25,323 nt of DNA from positions 1-25,323 of the forward strand of contig URZJ01000007.1 of assembly GCA_900552395.1 (NCBI GenBank), written 5' to 3'. The stretch's first letter is position 1; each line of letters begins with the position of its first letter. The position numbers were made by a program, and so were the translations under genes. This document shows positions 15,149 through 22,040 of this stretch, one piece after another. Below the pieces are notes generated by a model, which saw only the letters and a list, made by a program, of their open reading frames with translations, did not search any database and was not told the DNA's origin. The stretch is from an uncultured Collinsella sp. (GTDB taxonomy: Bacteria; Actinomycetota; Coriobacteriia; Coriobacteriales; Coriobacteriaceae).

Positions 15149-15176
15149 CCGTAAGCTCCCTCTTGGGGGCTTACGG
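15149..15176 (+). terminator. Hairpin between tRNA-Trp and secE (weak terminator or processing stem)
   Basis: CCGTAAGCTCCC (15149-15160) pairs with GGGGGCTTACGG (15165-15176), a TCTT loop and only TTTA behind it. It probably aids tRNA 3' processing and partial termination before secE. Confidence 0.55.
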
Positions 15177-15215
15177 TTTACTCATGTATAAGCGCATTGC
15201 GCGGAGGTAACCCAA

Positions 15216-15554
15216 ATGGCCAACAAGAAGAACAAGAAGAAGGCTCAGCAGCCGGCACCTGGCAACAACGCTGCTGCCAACTCCAAGGTTGAGGCCAAGA
15301 AGGCCGTTGCCAAGAAGAACGAGAAGGCTGCGAAGTCCAAGAAGAACGAGAGGCCTGGTTTCTTCGCCCGCACCAAGAAGTATTTCGCTTCGGTCAAGTC
15401 CGAGATGAAGCGTGTCACGTGGCCTGATAAGAAGGAGCTCGTGAACTACTCGGTCGTCGTTTGCGCTTCTCTGGTCGTCGTCGGCGTCGTCATCGCTCTG
15501 CTCGATGCTGGCTTTGGCGAGGCTCTTGCTCTGTTCTCTGGATTGAGGGGCTAA
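15216..15554 (+). CDS. secE: Preprotein translocase subunit SecE
   Basis: 112 residues. SecE clamps SecY in the membrane channel for protein export. The C-terminal part is the conserved core: amphipathic helix KKYFASVKSEMKRVTWPDKKEL (about 54-75) with the VTWP signature, then a single membrane helix (about 77-100). The N-terminal 45 residues form a Lys/Ala-rich tail, as usual in Actinomycetota. GGAGG precedes the ATG, and nusG follows 3 bp after the stop. Confidence 0.95.
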   Translation: MANKKNKKKAQQPAPGNNAAANSKVEAKKAVAKKNEKAAKSKKNERPGFFARTKKYFASVKSEMKRVTWPDKKELVNYSVVVCASLVVVGVVIALLDAGFGEALALFSGLRG

Positions 15555-15557
15555 ACC

Positions 15558-16094
15558 ATGTCTAAGCGTTGGTACGTCGTTCACACTTACTCCGGATACG
15601 AGAACCGCGTAAAGTCCGATCTCGAGCATCGTATCGAGACCATGGGCATGCAGGACCGTATCTTTGATATCGAGATTCCTATGGAGCGCGTCACCGAGAT
15701 CAAAGAGGGTGGCAAGCGCGAGACCAAGGATTCCAAGATCTTTCCGGGTTATGTCCTGGTTCGCATGGAGATGGATGACGATGCGTGGACGTGTGTTCGC
15801 AACACGCCCGGCGTCACCGGTTTCCTAGGCGGCAACGGCAAGCCCGCTCCGCTTTCCCGCGACGAGTACAACAAGATGACTCGTCGTCCCGGTAAGGGCG
15901 ATTCGCCCAAGCGCACCTCGGTTGATATTCAGGTCGGCACGTCCGTCCGCGTCACCGATGGCCCGCTTACCGACTTTGATGGCAAGGTCTCCGAGGTTAA
16001 CACCGAGGCTGGCAAGCTCAAGGTCACGCTGATGATCTTTGGCCGCGAGACGCCGGTCGAGCTCGACTTTAACCAGGTCGCTGTCATCGCTTAA
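15558..16094 (+). CDS. nusG: Transcription termination/antitermination factor NusG
   Basis: 178 residues. NusG binds RNA polymerase and modulates pausing and Rho termination. The NGN domain starts at residue 3 (RWYVVHTYSGYENRVKSDLEHRIETMG) with KIFPGYVLVRMEM and NTPGVTGFLGG, and the KOW domain lies at about 125-175 (GTSVRVTDGPLTDFDGKVSEVN...). Length and motif order match the standard protein. It is co-transcribed with secE (3-bp gap); a 120-bp spacer without a clear terminator leads to rplK. Confidence 0.97.
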   Translation: MSKRWYVVHTYSGYENRVKSDLEHRIETMGMQDRIFDIEIPMERVTEIKEGGKRETKDSKIFPGYVLVRMEMDDDAWTCVRNTPGVTGFLGGNGKPAPLSRDEYNKMTRRPGKGDSPKRTSVDIQVGTSVRVTDGPLTDFDGKVSEVNTEAGKLKVTLMIFGRETPVELDFNQVAVIA

Positions 16095-16214
16095 GTTTTC
16101 GTCCGTTCGCGCGAGCGTGCTTCTTCTGTGACTGCTCATCTCAGGAGTGCTTCTAACACGTGCGTGCTTACGATATAGCAAGTACTTCACACTCGTGATT
16201 CGAAAGGAATGACC

Positions 16215-16643
16215 ATGGCTGAGAAGAAGGTTGCCAACGTCATTAAGCTCCAGATTCCTGCTGGTGCAGCTAACCCCGCTCCTCCCGTCGGCCCCGCTCT
16301 GGGCGCTGCTGGCGTGAACATCATGCAGTTCTGCCAGGCCTTTAACGCCGAGACGCAGGACAAGAAGGGCGACATCATCCCCGTTGAGATCTCTGTCTAC
16401 GAGGATAAGTCCTTCTCCTTCATCACCAAGACCCCGCCGGCGGCTCACCTCATCAAGAAGGAGCTGAACCTCAAGTCTGGTTCCGCTAAGCCCCAGGCCG
16501 ACAAGGTTGGTCAGCTCTCCCAGGAGCAGCTCACCAAGATCGCCGAGATCAAGATGCCGGACCTCAATGCCAACGACATTGACGCCGCCAAGAAGATCAT
16601 CGCCGGTACCGCCCGTTCCATGGGCGTCACCATCGCTGAGTAG
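16215..16643 (+). CDS. rplK: 50S ribosomal protein L11
   Basis: 142 residues. L11 forms the stalk base and binds 23S rRNA of the GTPase centre. The N-terminal domain shows IKLQIPAGAANPAPPVGPALG and GVNIMQFCQAFNA, and the C-terminal rRNA-binding domain ends with the GTARSMGVTI signature. ATG 16215 (two codons inside the longest frame) has GAAAGGA 7 nt upstream and gives the usual MAEKKVANV start. The 117 bp behind it hold an ACGGGTG...CGCCCGT hairpin, a possible translational control site for rplA. Confidence 0.97.
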   Translation: MAEKKVANVIKLQIPAGAANPAPPVGPALGAAGVNIMQFCQAFNAETQDKKGDIIPVEISVYEDKSFSFITKTPPAAHLIKKELNLKSGSAKPQADKVGQLSQEQLTKIAEIKMPDLNANDIDAAKKIIAGTARSMGVTIAE

Positions 16644-16760
16644 CGATTTCTTATGGTAACGACGGGTGCTCCGACCTGGGCGCCCGTTAAATGTGTGCAA
16701 TAGGGCACACGATACGATGTGGGAGGGCTCACGCCCGTTTAACCACAGGAGGTAATGCAC

Positions 16761-17468
16761 ATGGCTAAGCATGGTAAGAGCTATAACGCCGCTGCCGAGA
16801 AGATCGATCGCGCCACGCTCTACACCCCCCTTCAGGCTGCCAAGCTCATTAAGGAGCTCGACACCGCCAAGTTCGACGAGACCGTCGAGGCCCACTTCCG
16901 TCTGGGCATCGATACTCGTAAGGCTGACCAGAACATCCGTGGTTCCATCTCCCTGCCCCACGGCACCGGCAAGACCGTTCGTGTTGCCGTCTTCGCCGAG
17001 GGCGAGAAGGCCCGCGAGGCTGAGGCTGCCGGCGCCGACATCATCGGTTCCGACGAGCTTGTCGCCCAGATTCAGAAGGGCGAGATCAACTTCGACGCCG
17101 CTATCGCTACGCCGAACATGATGGCCAAGGTTGGCCGCATCGGTAAGATCCTTGGTCCCCGTGGCCTCATGCCGAACCCCAAGCTCGGCACCGTGACCAT
17201 GGACGTCGCCAAGATGGTCTCCGAGCTCAAGGCTGGCCGCGTTGAGTACCGCGCCGACCGCTACGGCATCTGCCACGTGCCCCTGGGCAAGAAGTCCTTC
17301 TCTGAGCAGCAGCTCGTCGAGAACTACGCTGCCCTGTACACCGAGATCCTGCGCGTCAAGCCCTCTTCTGCTAAGGGCAAGTACGTCAAGTCCATCTCCG
17401 TGTCTTCCACCATGGGCCCTGGCGTCAAGGTCGATCCCGCTATCCAGCGCGACTTCCTGGCTGAGTAA
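16761..17468 (+). CDS. rplA: 50S ribosomal protein L1
   Basis: 235 residues. L1 binds 23S rRNA of the L1 stalk and often represses its own mRNA. Family stretches are visible: FDETVEAHFRLGIDTRKADQNIRGSISLPHGTGK, ATPNMMAKVGRIGKILGPRGLMPNPKLGTV and the C-terminal SSTMGPGVKVD. ATG 16761 has ACAGGAGG 8 nt before it; the frame's earlier ATG at 16755 overlaps that spacer. It ends the operon at a strong terminator. Confidence 0.97.
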   Translation: MAKHGKSYNAAAEKIDRATLYTPLQAAKLIKELDTAKFDETVEAHFRLGIDTRKADQNIRGSISLPHGTGKTVRVAVFAEGEKAREAEAAGADIIGSDELVAQIQKGEINFDAAIATPNMMAKVGRIGKILGPRGLMPNPKLGTVTMDVAKMVSELKAGRVEYRADRYGICHVPLGKKSFSEQQLVENYAALYTEILRVKPSSAKGKYVKSISVSSTMGPGVKVDPAIQRDFLAE

Positions 17469-17504
17469 CTAACAGTTACTGCCTGAGCAAAGCAAGCATT
17501 GCTA

Positions 17505-17549
17505 AAGAGACCCGGTTCTGCCTCGTGCAGGACCGGGTCTCTTGCTTTT
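17505..17549 (+). terminator. Intrinsic terminator of the rpmG-rplA operon
   Basis: AAGAGACCCGGTTCTGC (17505-17521) pairs with GCAGGACCGGGTCTCTT (17527-17543), one G-U pair, a 5-nt loop, followed by GCTTTT. Strong and well placed, 36 bp after rplA. Confidence 0.9.
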
Positions 17550-17558
17550 GAGTCAACG

Positions 17559-17598
17559 AAACCACCACGAAGGGGACAGGCACCCTTGTGGTGGTTTT
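17559..17598. repeat. Hairpin repeat AAACCACCAC...GTGGTGGTTT, copy 1
   Basis: AAACCACCAC (17559-17568) pairs with GTGGTGGTTT (17588-17597). The loop carries AAGGGGACAGGCACCCTT. Other copies lie at 19267-19308, 21283-21324 and 24013-24051, in the opposite loop orientation. Confidence 0.75.
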
Positions 17599-17654
17599 AC
17601 TTGTGTTGTACTTTAGCGCGATGTAGTACTACCCGAGGCCGAAGGGAGCCCAAC

Positions 17655-17714
17655 ATGTTTAAGAACACGCAACAGCTCCTAGGCCTAGCGCTACTAGATT
17701 GGATAGCACGCTAG
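17655..17714 (+). CDS. Leucine operon leader peptide
   Basis: A 19-residue ORF, MFKNTQQLLGLALLDWIAR, with GGGAG 7-8 nt before its ATG. Five of its codons are leucine (CTC, CTA, CTA, CTA, CTA between 17676 and 17696). CTA is rare in this genome's genes, which makes the peptide a sensitive gauge of charged tRNA-Leu. It is followed by an attenuator hairpin and then by the leuA remnant, the classic layout of transcription attenuation in a leu operon. It is too short for routine gene calling. Sequence and position are seen; ribosome-stalling control is inferred from the known mechanism. Confidence 0.8.
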   Translation: MFKNTQQLLGLALLDWIAR

Positions 17715-17744
17715 GGTTGTAATCTCGCTATAACGATTTGTTGT

Positions 17745-17801
17745 ACCCGGGTGCGCTATCGTCTGCCGCTTTCAGGCGTGATGAGCGACACGGGTATTTT
17801 T
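17745..17801 (+). terminator. Attenuator of the leucine operon
   Basis: ACCCG (17745-17749) pairs with CGGGT (17791-17795), continued by an imperfect stem (GT/AC, CGCT/AGCG, ATC/GAT, GCC/GGC), then A and five T. The AGGGT at 17713-17717, by the leader stop codon, could pair with ACCCG as an antiterminator. It lies 30 nt past the leader peptide. Confidence 0.65.
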
Positions 17802-17867
17802 CTATCTCTAGGCCTTCTCTCTCTCCTGAAAGCCATCTGTCATAAAACGGTCAATCAGGAGGAACAT

Positions 17868-18435
17868 ATAAGCCGCAAAATCACAATCTTTGACGCCACC
17901 CTGTGCGACGGTGAGCAGTCGCCGGGCGCCAGCATGAATACCGAGGAAAAGCTCTTCATCGCCCGCCAGCTGGTGCGCATGAACGTGGACGTTATCGAGG
18001 CGGGCTTTCCCATCTCGAGTCCTGGTGACTTTCGCTCCGTACAGGAGATTGGCAAGATTGCGGGCGACCGATGCACGGTATGCGGCCTGACGCGCGCTGT
18101 CGACAGGGATATCGAAGTGGCTGCAGAGGCGCTCAAAACGGCCCAGAGGCCCCGTATCCATACAGGGCTGGGTGTGAGCACCAGTCACCTGCGCGACAAG
18201 CTCCATATGACTGAGGAAAGGGCAATTGAGTGAGCGATCCATGCCGTCAAACATGCTCGCAAGTTCGTTGACGATGTTGAGTTTTATGCCGAGGATGCCG
18301 GCCGCTCCGATCAGGAGTTTCTGGTGCGCATTATCGAGGCGGCCGTAAAGGCCGGTGCCACGGTCGTGAACATCCCCGATACGATGGGCTACAACATGCC
18401 GTGGGACTTTGGCGCCCGCATCCGTGACCTGCGCG
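17868..18435 (+). pseudogene. leuA: 2-isopropylmalate synthase remnant (N-terminal part of leuA)
   Basis: LeuA makes 2-isopropylmalate from 2-oxoisovalerate and acetyl-CoA, the first step to leucine. About 190 of some 510 residues remain. Four lesions are visible. The start is ATA (17868-17870) behind a perfect AGGAGG at 5 nt, where family and spacing predict ATG. The motif usually written DTTLRDGEQ reads FDATLCDGEQ, losing the catalytic Arg (CGC to TGC). An in-frame TGA stands at 18231-18233, after which the same frame continues with good homology (AIHAVKHARKFVDDVEFYAEDAGRSDQEF...NIPDTMGYNMPWDFGARIRDLR). Then it breaks off near 18435 and runs into leuB in another frame. It cannot yield active enzyme. 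Confidence 0.9.
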
Positions 18436-18454
18436 GGCGCTGCGGGTGCGGCCG

Positions 18455-19074
18455 GTCAGCGTGCGGTCGACGTGATGGAGTATCGCGAGTACGAGATTGA
18501 GCGCATTGCGCGCCAGGCATTTGAGGCGGCGCGCAAACGTCGCGGCAAGGTGACGAGCGTTGATAAGCGCAACGTGCTGGAGACGAGCCGCATGTGGCGC
18601 GAGATCGTGCATCGCGTGCAAGACGAGGAGTACTCCGACGTGGAGCTTGAGGACCTGCTCGTCGACAACGCCGCCATGCAGCTCATCAGTCGACCGGCAG
18701 ACTTTGACGTCGTGGTGACGGAGAACATGTTCGGCGACATCCTGTCCGATGAGGCGGCTCAGATTACCGGATCGCTCGGTATGCTTGCCTCTGCCTCGCT
18801 GGATGATGGCGTATCGCTGTTTGGGCCGAGCGCTGGCAGCGCTCCTGACATCGCGGGGCTCGGCGTGGCCAATCCGCTGGCTCAAATCTTGTCGGTGGCG
18901 ATGCTGCTGACCTACGCGCTCGACATGGGCGAGCAAGCCGCGTGGATCGAGAGCGCCGTGGCGCGCGTGCTCGACGAGGGCTGGCGCACCCGTGACATCG
19001 CCGATGTCAACACCCCGGCAGATAAGATCCTCGGCACCACGACGATGGGCGACAAGGTCGTCGCCGCGCTGTAG
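18455..19074 (+). pseudogene. leuB: 3-isopropylmalate dehydrogenase remnant (C-terminal part of leuB)
   Basis: LeuB oxidises 3-isopropylmalate to 2-oxoisocaproate. About 200 of some 350 residues remain, from VDVMEYREYEIERIARQAFEAA to the natural C-terminus (MGDKVVAAL). Conserved stretches are intact: KVTSVDKRNVLETSRMWREI, DNAAMQLI, ENMFGDILSDEAAQITGSLG and LFGPSAGSAPDIAG. The N-terminal part with the substrate and NAD entry region is missing. The frame is open from 18409, but its first codons are leuA DNA in a shifted frame. The end of leuA, leuC, leuD and the beginning of leuB, roughly 3 kb in usual operons, seem deleted. The fragment itself has no stops, so the deletion may be recent. Confidence 0.88.
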
Positions 19075-19100
19075 GCGATGCCGATTCAAGCTGTCAAATA

Positions 19101-19235
19101 TCTCAATCTGTAACATCTAAGGGGCAAAATCGTTCCTACCTGTTACAGATTGAGATTTTCGGCCGAGCATCCGTGGTCTGTCTCGATCTGTAACAGCTAA
19201 CCGATTATTTGGGCCCTACCTGTTACAGATTGAGA
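19101..19235. repeat. Regular alternating inverted-repeat array, copy 2 (family ATCTGTAACA)
   Basis: Arms at 19101-19115, 19141-19155 (inverted), 19181-19195 and 19221-19235 (inverted), each 15 bp with core ATCTGTAACA, again separated by exactly 25 bp three times. Arms inside the hairpins extend to 20 bp with a weaker SSTAR ending. It lies 26 bp past the leuB remnant. Total length, 135 bp, equals copy 1. Confidence 0.85.
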
Positions 19236-19245
19236 CAAACCGTTG

Positions 19246-19308
19246 GGACAGGTCGGACGAGTCAGCAAAACCACCACAAAGGTGCCGGTCCCCTTCGTGG
19301 TGGTTTTT
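19246..19308. repeat. Hairpin repeat ACCACCAC...GTGGTGGT, copy 2, with flanking direct repeat
   Basis: AAAACCACCAC (19267-19277) pairs with GTGGTGGTTTT (19297-19307). The 41 bp from 19246 are repeated at 21262-21302 with one mismatch, including the flank GGACAGGTCGGACGAGTCAG outside the stem. Confidence 0.78.
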
Positions 19309-19425
19309 AGCGCAACGAGGTGTTCCCAGCCGACCATACGGGCGGCCTTGCGCTCACGCTGCTCGATGACAGCGCATCTTTAGACGCGAAGTGCGGAACC
19401 GGGTGCATATACGAGCCGCGTAGCG

Positions 19426-20556
19426 TTACGAATTCATGGGAATGACCGTATCGCCAATTTGTACGCTTGCAATCTTGTCTGTGTCACAAACTTGCGAGAA
19501 CGGCCAGGTCTTGTGGACATCAGTGGTGCCGTTATCCAGTTTATTTGCGAAATAGCCGCTGTGGCTGGTTGCGTCCTCAACATGACCGTCTTTGAACGTC
19601 ACGATGAGGGGTATGTTGCCAACGGCATCCATAGACTCCTCCATGTTTTGAGACATCTTGCCGCTGTTGTTGTCGTGTTCGATGGAACGATCTATGTTGT
19701 AGCGGACTGAAACGCCAACGCAGGATACGGTGGCCTCTTGAATCGTCGCCTTGGTGCCGTTAAAGTTGACCGATTTGGGCGCGGGAATCGTAACGGATGT
19801 ATCTTCGTAATTCAGCTGGAACTTAAGATCCCATGGGCCCGTAAGTATTTTCTTATACTCGGGAAGCTCTTTGCCAGCACGTGGCACAACGAGAGAGTTG
19901 ATATGCGTGCGGACGGTCCTGCCCATAAGGCCGGGTGATTCAACGCTGAACTGTGCAAAGTATTGAATGCTGGAGTCATTGGGGTTCTTGTCAATGAGCC
20001 ATGATTGGCCTTGGCCGCCATGCTCGCCATCAACGTATACGTTTCCATCGACACTTCCGGCGATAGTTCCGTTCTCGCCCGGCTCGGAAAGCTTTTTCAG
20101 GGCAGCGGGATCGTCGAACGTAAGCGTATAGGCGATGGTAACCATATCCTTGTCGCCCATGATGGCGTCGGCGGTCACGGTGACTCCGTTGTTGGAGCAG
20201 CTAGCACCGACGGGCCGGCCAATACGGTCGATGATCTCGGTTTGAGAAGCAGGTCCGTCAAAGATGTCGGAAAGCATGTCAGAAGGAAGCGGCAGGACGC
20301 CTGTTGCCATAGCCGTGCCAGCGCCTCCAATGACGATAGCGAGGACTGCCGTTACAGCGGCAATGCGAGCGACTGTTCTTACGGGATGGCGGGCGATGCG
20401 CGGCTTGCGTCGCGTGCCATTAAAGTTGCTTTGAGCGGTCGCCGCATCGCTCGAGGCGACGGACTGAGCAATCGAGTTTGCCATGTGCTGCTTCGCATTA
20501 TCGGTAAACGAAATGTGCTCCAGGGCGTGGCGATAGTCATTCGAATTCGTAGTCAT
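19426..20556 (-). CDS. DUF4179-type membrane-anchored protein, probable anti-sigma factor
   Basis: 376 residues. A cytoplasmic N-terminal part (about 1-62) precedes one membrane helix (about 64-86, TVARIAAVTAVLAIVIGGAG) and a long extracytoplasmic domain rich in beta-type segments (DAIMGDKDMVTIAYTLTFDD, FSVESPGLMGRT). This layout and the neighbour fit DUF4179 proteins, which usually pair with an ECF sigma factor and hold it at the membrane. The ATG has AAGGAGA 6 nt before it and lies within the sigma gene (20-bp overlap), so both are coupled. The signal sensed is unknown. No typical zinc anti-sigma motif (HxxxCxxC) is visible. Confidence 0.72.
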   Translation of the reverse strand: MTTNSNDYRHALEHISFTDNAKQHMANSIAQSVASSDAATAQSNFNGTRRKPRIARHPVRTVARIAAVTAVLAIVIGGAGTAMATGVLPLPSDMLSDIFDGPASQTEIIDRIGRPVGASCSNNGVTVTADAIMGDKDMVTIAYTLTFDDPAALKKLSEPGENGTIAGSVDGNVYVDGEHGGQGQSWLIDKNPNDSSIQYFAQFSVESPGLMGRTVRTHINSLVVPRAGKELPEYKKILTGPWDLKFQLNYEDTSVTIPAPKSVNFNGTKATIQEATVSCVGVSVRYNIDRSIEHDNNSGKMSQNMEESMDAVGNIPLIVTFKDGHVEDATSHSGYFANKLDNGTTDVHKTWPFSQVCDTDKIASVQIGDTVIPMNS

Positions 20557-21097
20557 TGTGGTCTCCTTTCAAGGAAAGCCGAAGTGACGCACGTCCGCGG
20601 CTAAGGTGCTGGGCGGTTGCAGCTGGCGTCGCGTGAACGGCGTCTGCGATTTCCCTGATGCTCATGCCTGCGTAGTAGTGCAAAAAGATGGCGATGCGCT
20701 GTGCTTGAGGCAGGGCCGTGACAGCGGAAAGAATGGCGCAGTCGCGTTGCGCGAATTCTTGCTCGGTATGTGTTACGGGTGCGCAGAAATCGGGGAGCGA
20801 ATCGAGGCCGACAACCGGGTGATTCGCGTGCGTACGGCCGATATCGCGACATGCGTTCAGTGCGACTCGGATCACCCAAACACGTTCGTGTTCGAGCGAG
20901 TCGAACGGTTGAGTGCGTTGGGGAATCTTGATCAGCGTGTCCTGGCAGATGTCTTGAGCGTCGTCAGCGGATCCAAGGGCCGAATAGCACAATCGAAGGA
21001 TGAGGTCGGAATACGTGTCGACCAAGCGCTTTGCTTCCCGCTCGATCTGATCGGCATCGCATCGGAGCGTGCTATTGCGGTTACGGCGTGCAGGCAT
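20537..21097 (-). CDS. ECF-family RNA polymerase sigma factor
   Basis: 186 residues. It directs RNA polymerase to a stress or envelope regulon. Region 2 (about 15-80) has VDTYSDLILRLCYSALGSADDAQDICQDTLIKI followed by WVIRVALNACRD; region 4 (about 125-178) has ALPQAQRIAIFLHYYAGMSIREIADAVHATPAATAQHLSRGRASLRL, the promoter-recognition helix-turn-helix. ATG 21097 has an ideal GGAGGTG 6 nt upstream; the frame runs further to 21190 without such a site. The next gene is its likely membrane anti-sigma partner. The regulon cannot be read from this window. Confidence 0.9.
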   Translation of the reverse strand: MPARRNRNSTLRCDADQIEREAKRLVDTYSDLILRLCYSALGSADDAQDICQDTLIKIPQRTQPFDSLEHERVWVIRVALNACRDIGRTHANHPVVGLDSLPDFCAPVTHTEQEFAQRDCAILSAVTALPQAQRIAIFLHYYAGMSIREIADAVHATPAATAQHLSRGRASLRLSLKGDHNDYEFE

Positions 21098-21188
21098 AGT
21101 GTCACCTCCAATTGGTCGTGGTGGATATAGGGAAGGCGTCTCGCGAGGTCCCTCTACATACAACACGGTCGAGACTGCATAAGTTGAC

Positions 21189-21215
21189 AAAAAAAGACGG
21201 CACGTGAGCGCCGTC
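21189..21215 (-). terminator. Intrinsic terminator after the metallophosphoesterase operon
   Basis: On the minus strand GACGGC (21215-21210) pairs with GCCGTC (21201-21196), followed by seven T. It lies between the phosphoesterase and the sigma factor gene. Confidence 0.8.
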
Positions 21216-21261
21216 CTTACAAAACAATGAGTGTTCTCGTTAATTACACAAGCACCGTGAT

Positions 21262-21324
21262 GGACAGGTCGGACGAGTCAGCAAAACCACCATAAAGGTG
21301 CCTATCCCCTTCGTGGTGGTTGTT
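21262..21324. repeat. Hairpin repeat ACCACCA...TGGTGGT, copy 3, with flanking direct repeat
   Basis: AAAACCACCAT (21283-21293) faces GTGGTGGTTGTT (21313-21324). Flank GGACAGGTCGGACGAGTCAG (21262-21281) is the same as in copy 2. It follows the phosphoesterase stop by 5 bp. Confidence 0.72.
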
Positions 21325-21329
21325 GGCAG

Positions 21330-22040
21330 TTACCAGGGGGTTCTGGCGGTTGAAGACTCGATTGTTTCGTGGCGTTTGAGCTCGCGGCGCATGGTTTGCG
21401 AGTTGAGCCAAGCGGCCTTCCAACCGCGCGTGGGGTAGCGCGCCTCGTCAATTTCGATCTTGGTATAGCCGCAGGCGTTGACAATCTTCGTTCCGCATGG
21501 GTGTTGGCGCTCGCGTTGAAAGTTGGGGCCGTAGCTTTGGTGCACATGCCCGTGAATCATATAGTCGGGACCCCAAGACTCAAGAGCCGCATTAAAGCAC
21601 TCGAATCCTCGATGCGGCAGGTCGTCCAGGTCGCCCATGCCTGCGACGGGTGCATGGGTAAGTAGAATATCGCATCCGTCTACCAGTGCGATTTTTCGCG
21701 ATAGCTTGCGCATGCGTTTTGCCATCTCGCGCTCGGTATACATGTTCGCGCCGTCGCGGTAGCGCATGGAACCGCCCAGACCCGCAATGCGAATACCTCG
21801 GTACACATATACGCTGTCCTCAACACAAATGCACCCGCCCGGTGCATGGCGCGCGTAGCGGTCGTCGTGGTTGCCACGAACGTACACAAGCGGTTTGTTG
21901 ATGACAGTGACCAAAAACTCAAGATAGTCCGGATCCAGGTCGCCTGCGGATAGAATCAGGTCAACGTCCTCAAAGCGCTCCTTGCGAAAACATTCCCACA
22001 GGCAGCGCTCCTCTACATCGGCAATGGCTAGGATATTCAT
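21330..22040 (-). CDS. Calcineurin-like metallophosphoesterase
   Basis: 236 residues. Di-metal phosphoesterase motifs are in order: Asp8 in AIADVE, GDLD (33-36), GNHDD (56-60), THAP with His129, and HGHVH (163-167). The first motif, normally DxH, reads Asp-Val-Glu, so one metal ligand is Glu instead of His. The substrate is unknown; YfcE/MJ0936-like enzymes of this size act on phosphodiesters. Its ATG overlaps the stop of the BMP-fusion gene (ATGA), so the two are translationally coupled and probably work together. Confidence 0.85.
   Translation of the reverse strand: MNILAIADVEERCLWECFRKERFEDVDLILSAGDLDPDYLEFLVTVINKPLVYVRGNHDDRYARHAPGGCICVEDSVYVYRGIRIAGLGGSMRYRDGANMYTEREMAKRMRKLSRKIALVDGCDILLTHAPVAGMGDLDDLPHRGFECFNAALESWGPDYMIHGHVHQSYGPNFQRERQHPCGTKIVNACGYTKIEIDEARYPTRGWKAAWLNSQTMRRELKRHETIESSTARTPW

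Noticed and set aside
15825..17276. 483-codon minus-strand ORF opposite nusG, rplK and rplA
   Set aside because: Shadow of three certain ribosomal/transcription genes on the other strand, spanning their intergenic spacers.
18231..18233. TGA in leuA as a selenocysteine or recoded codon
   Set aside because: No SECIS-like context sought by family knowledge; LeuA has no selenocysteine, and the lost start, lost Arg and deletion explain it as decay.
18331..19116. 261-codon minus-strand ORF opposite the leu remnant
   Set aside because: His/Arg-rich shadow frame; the plus strand shows clear LeuA and LeuB homology.
19310..19380. Short coding-like minus-strand stretch (AVIEQRERKAARMVGWEHLVAL) before hairpin copy 2
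   Set aside because: Only about 22 codons without start, upstream stop close by, no family recognised; could be the tail of a lost gene but cannot be supported.
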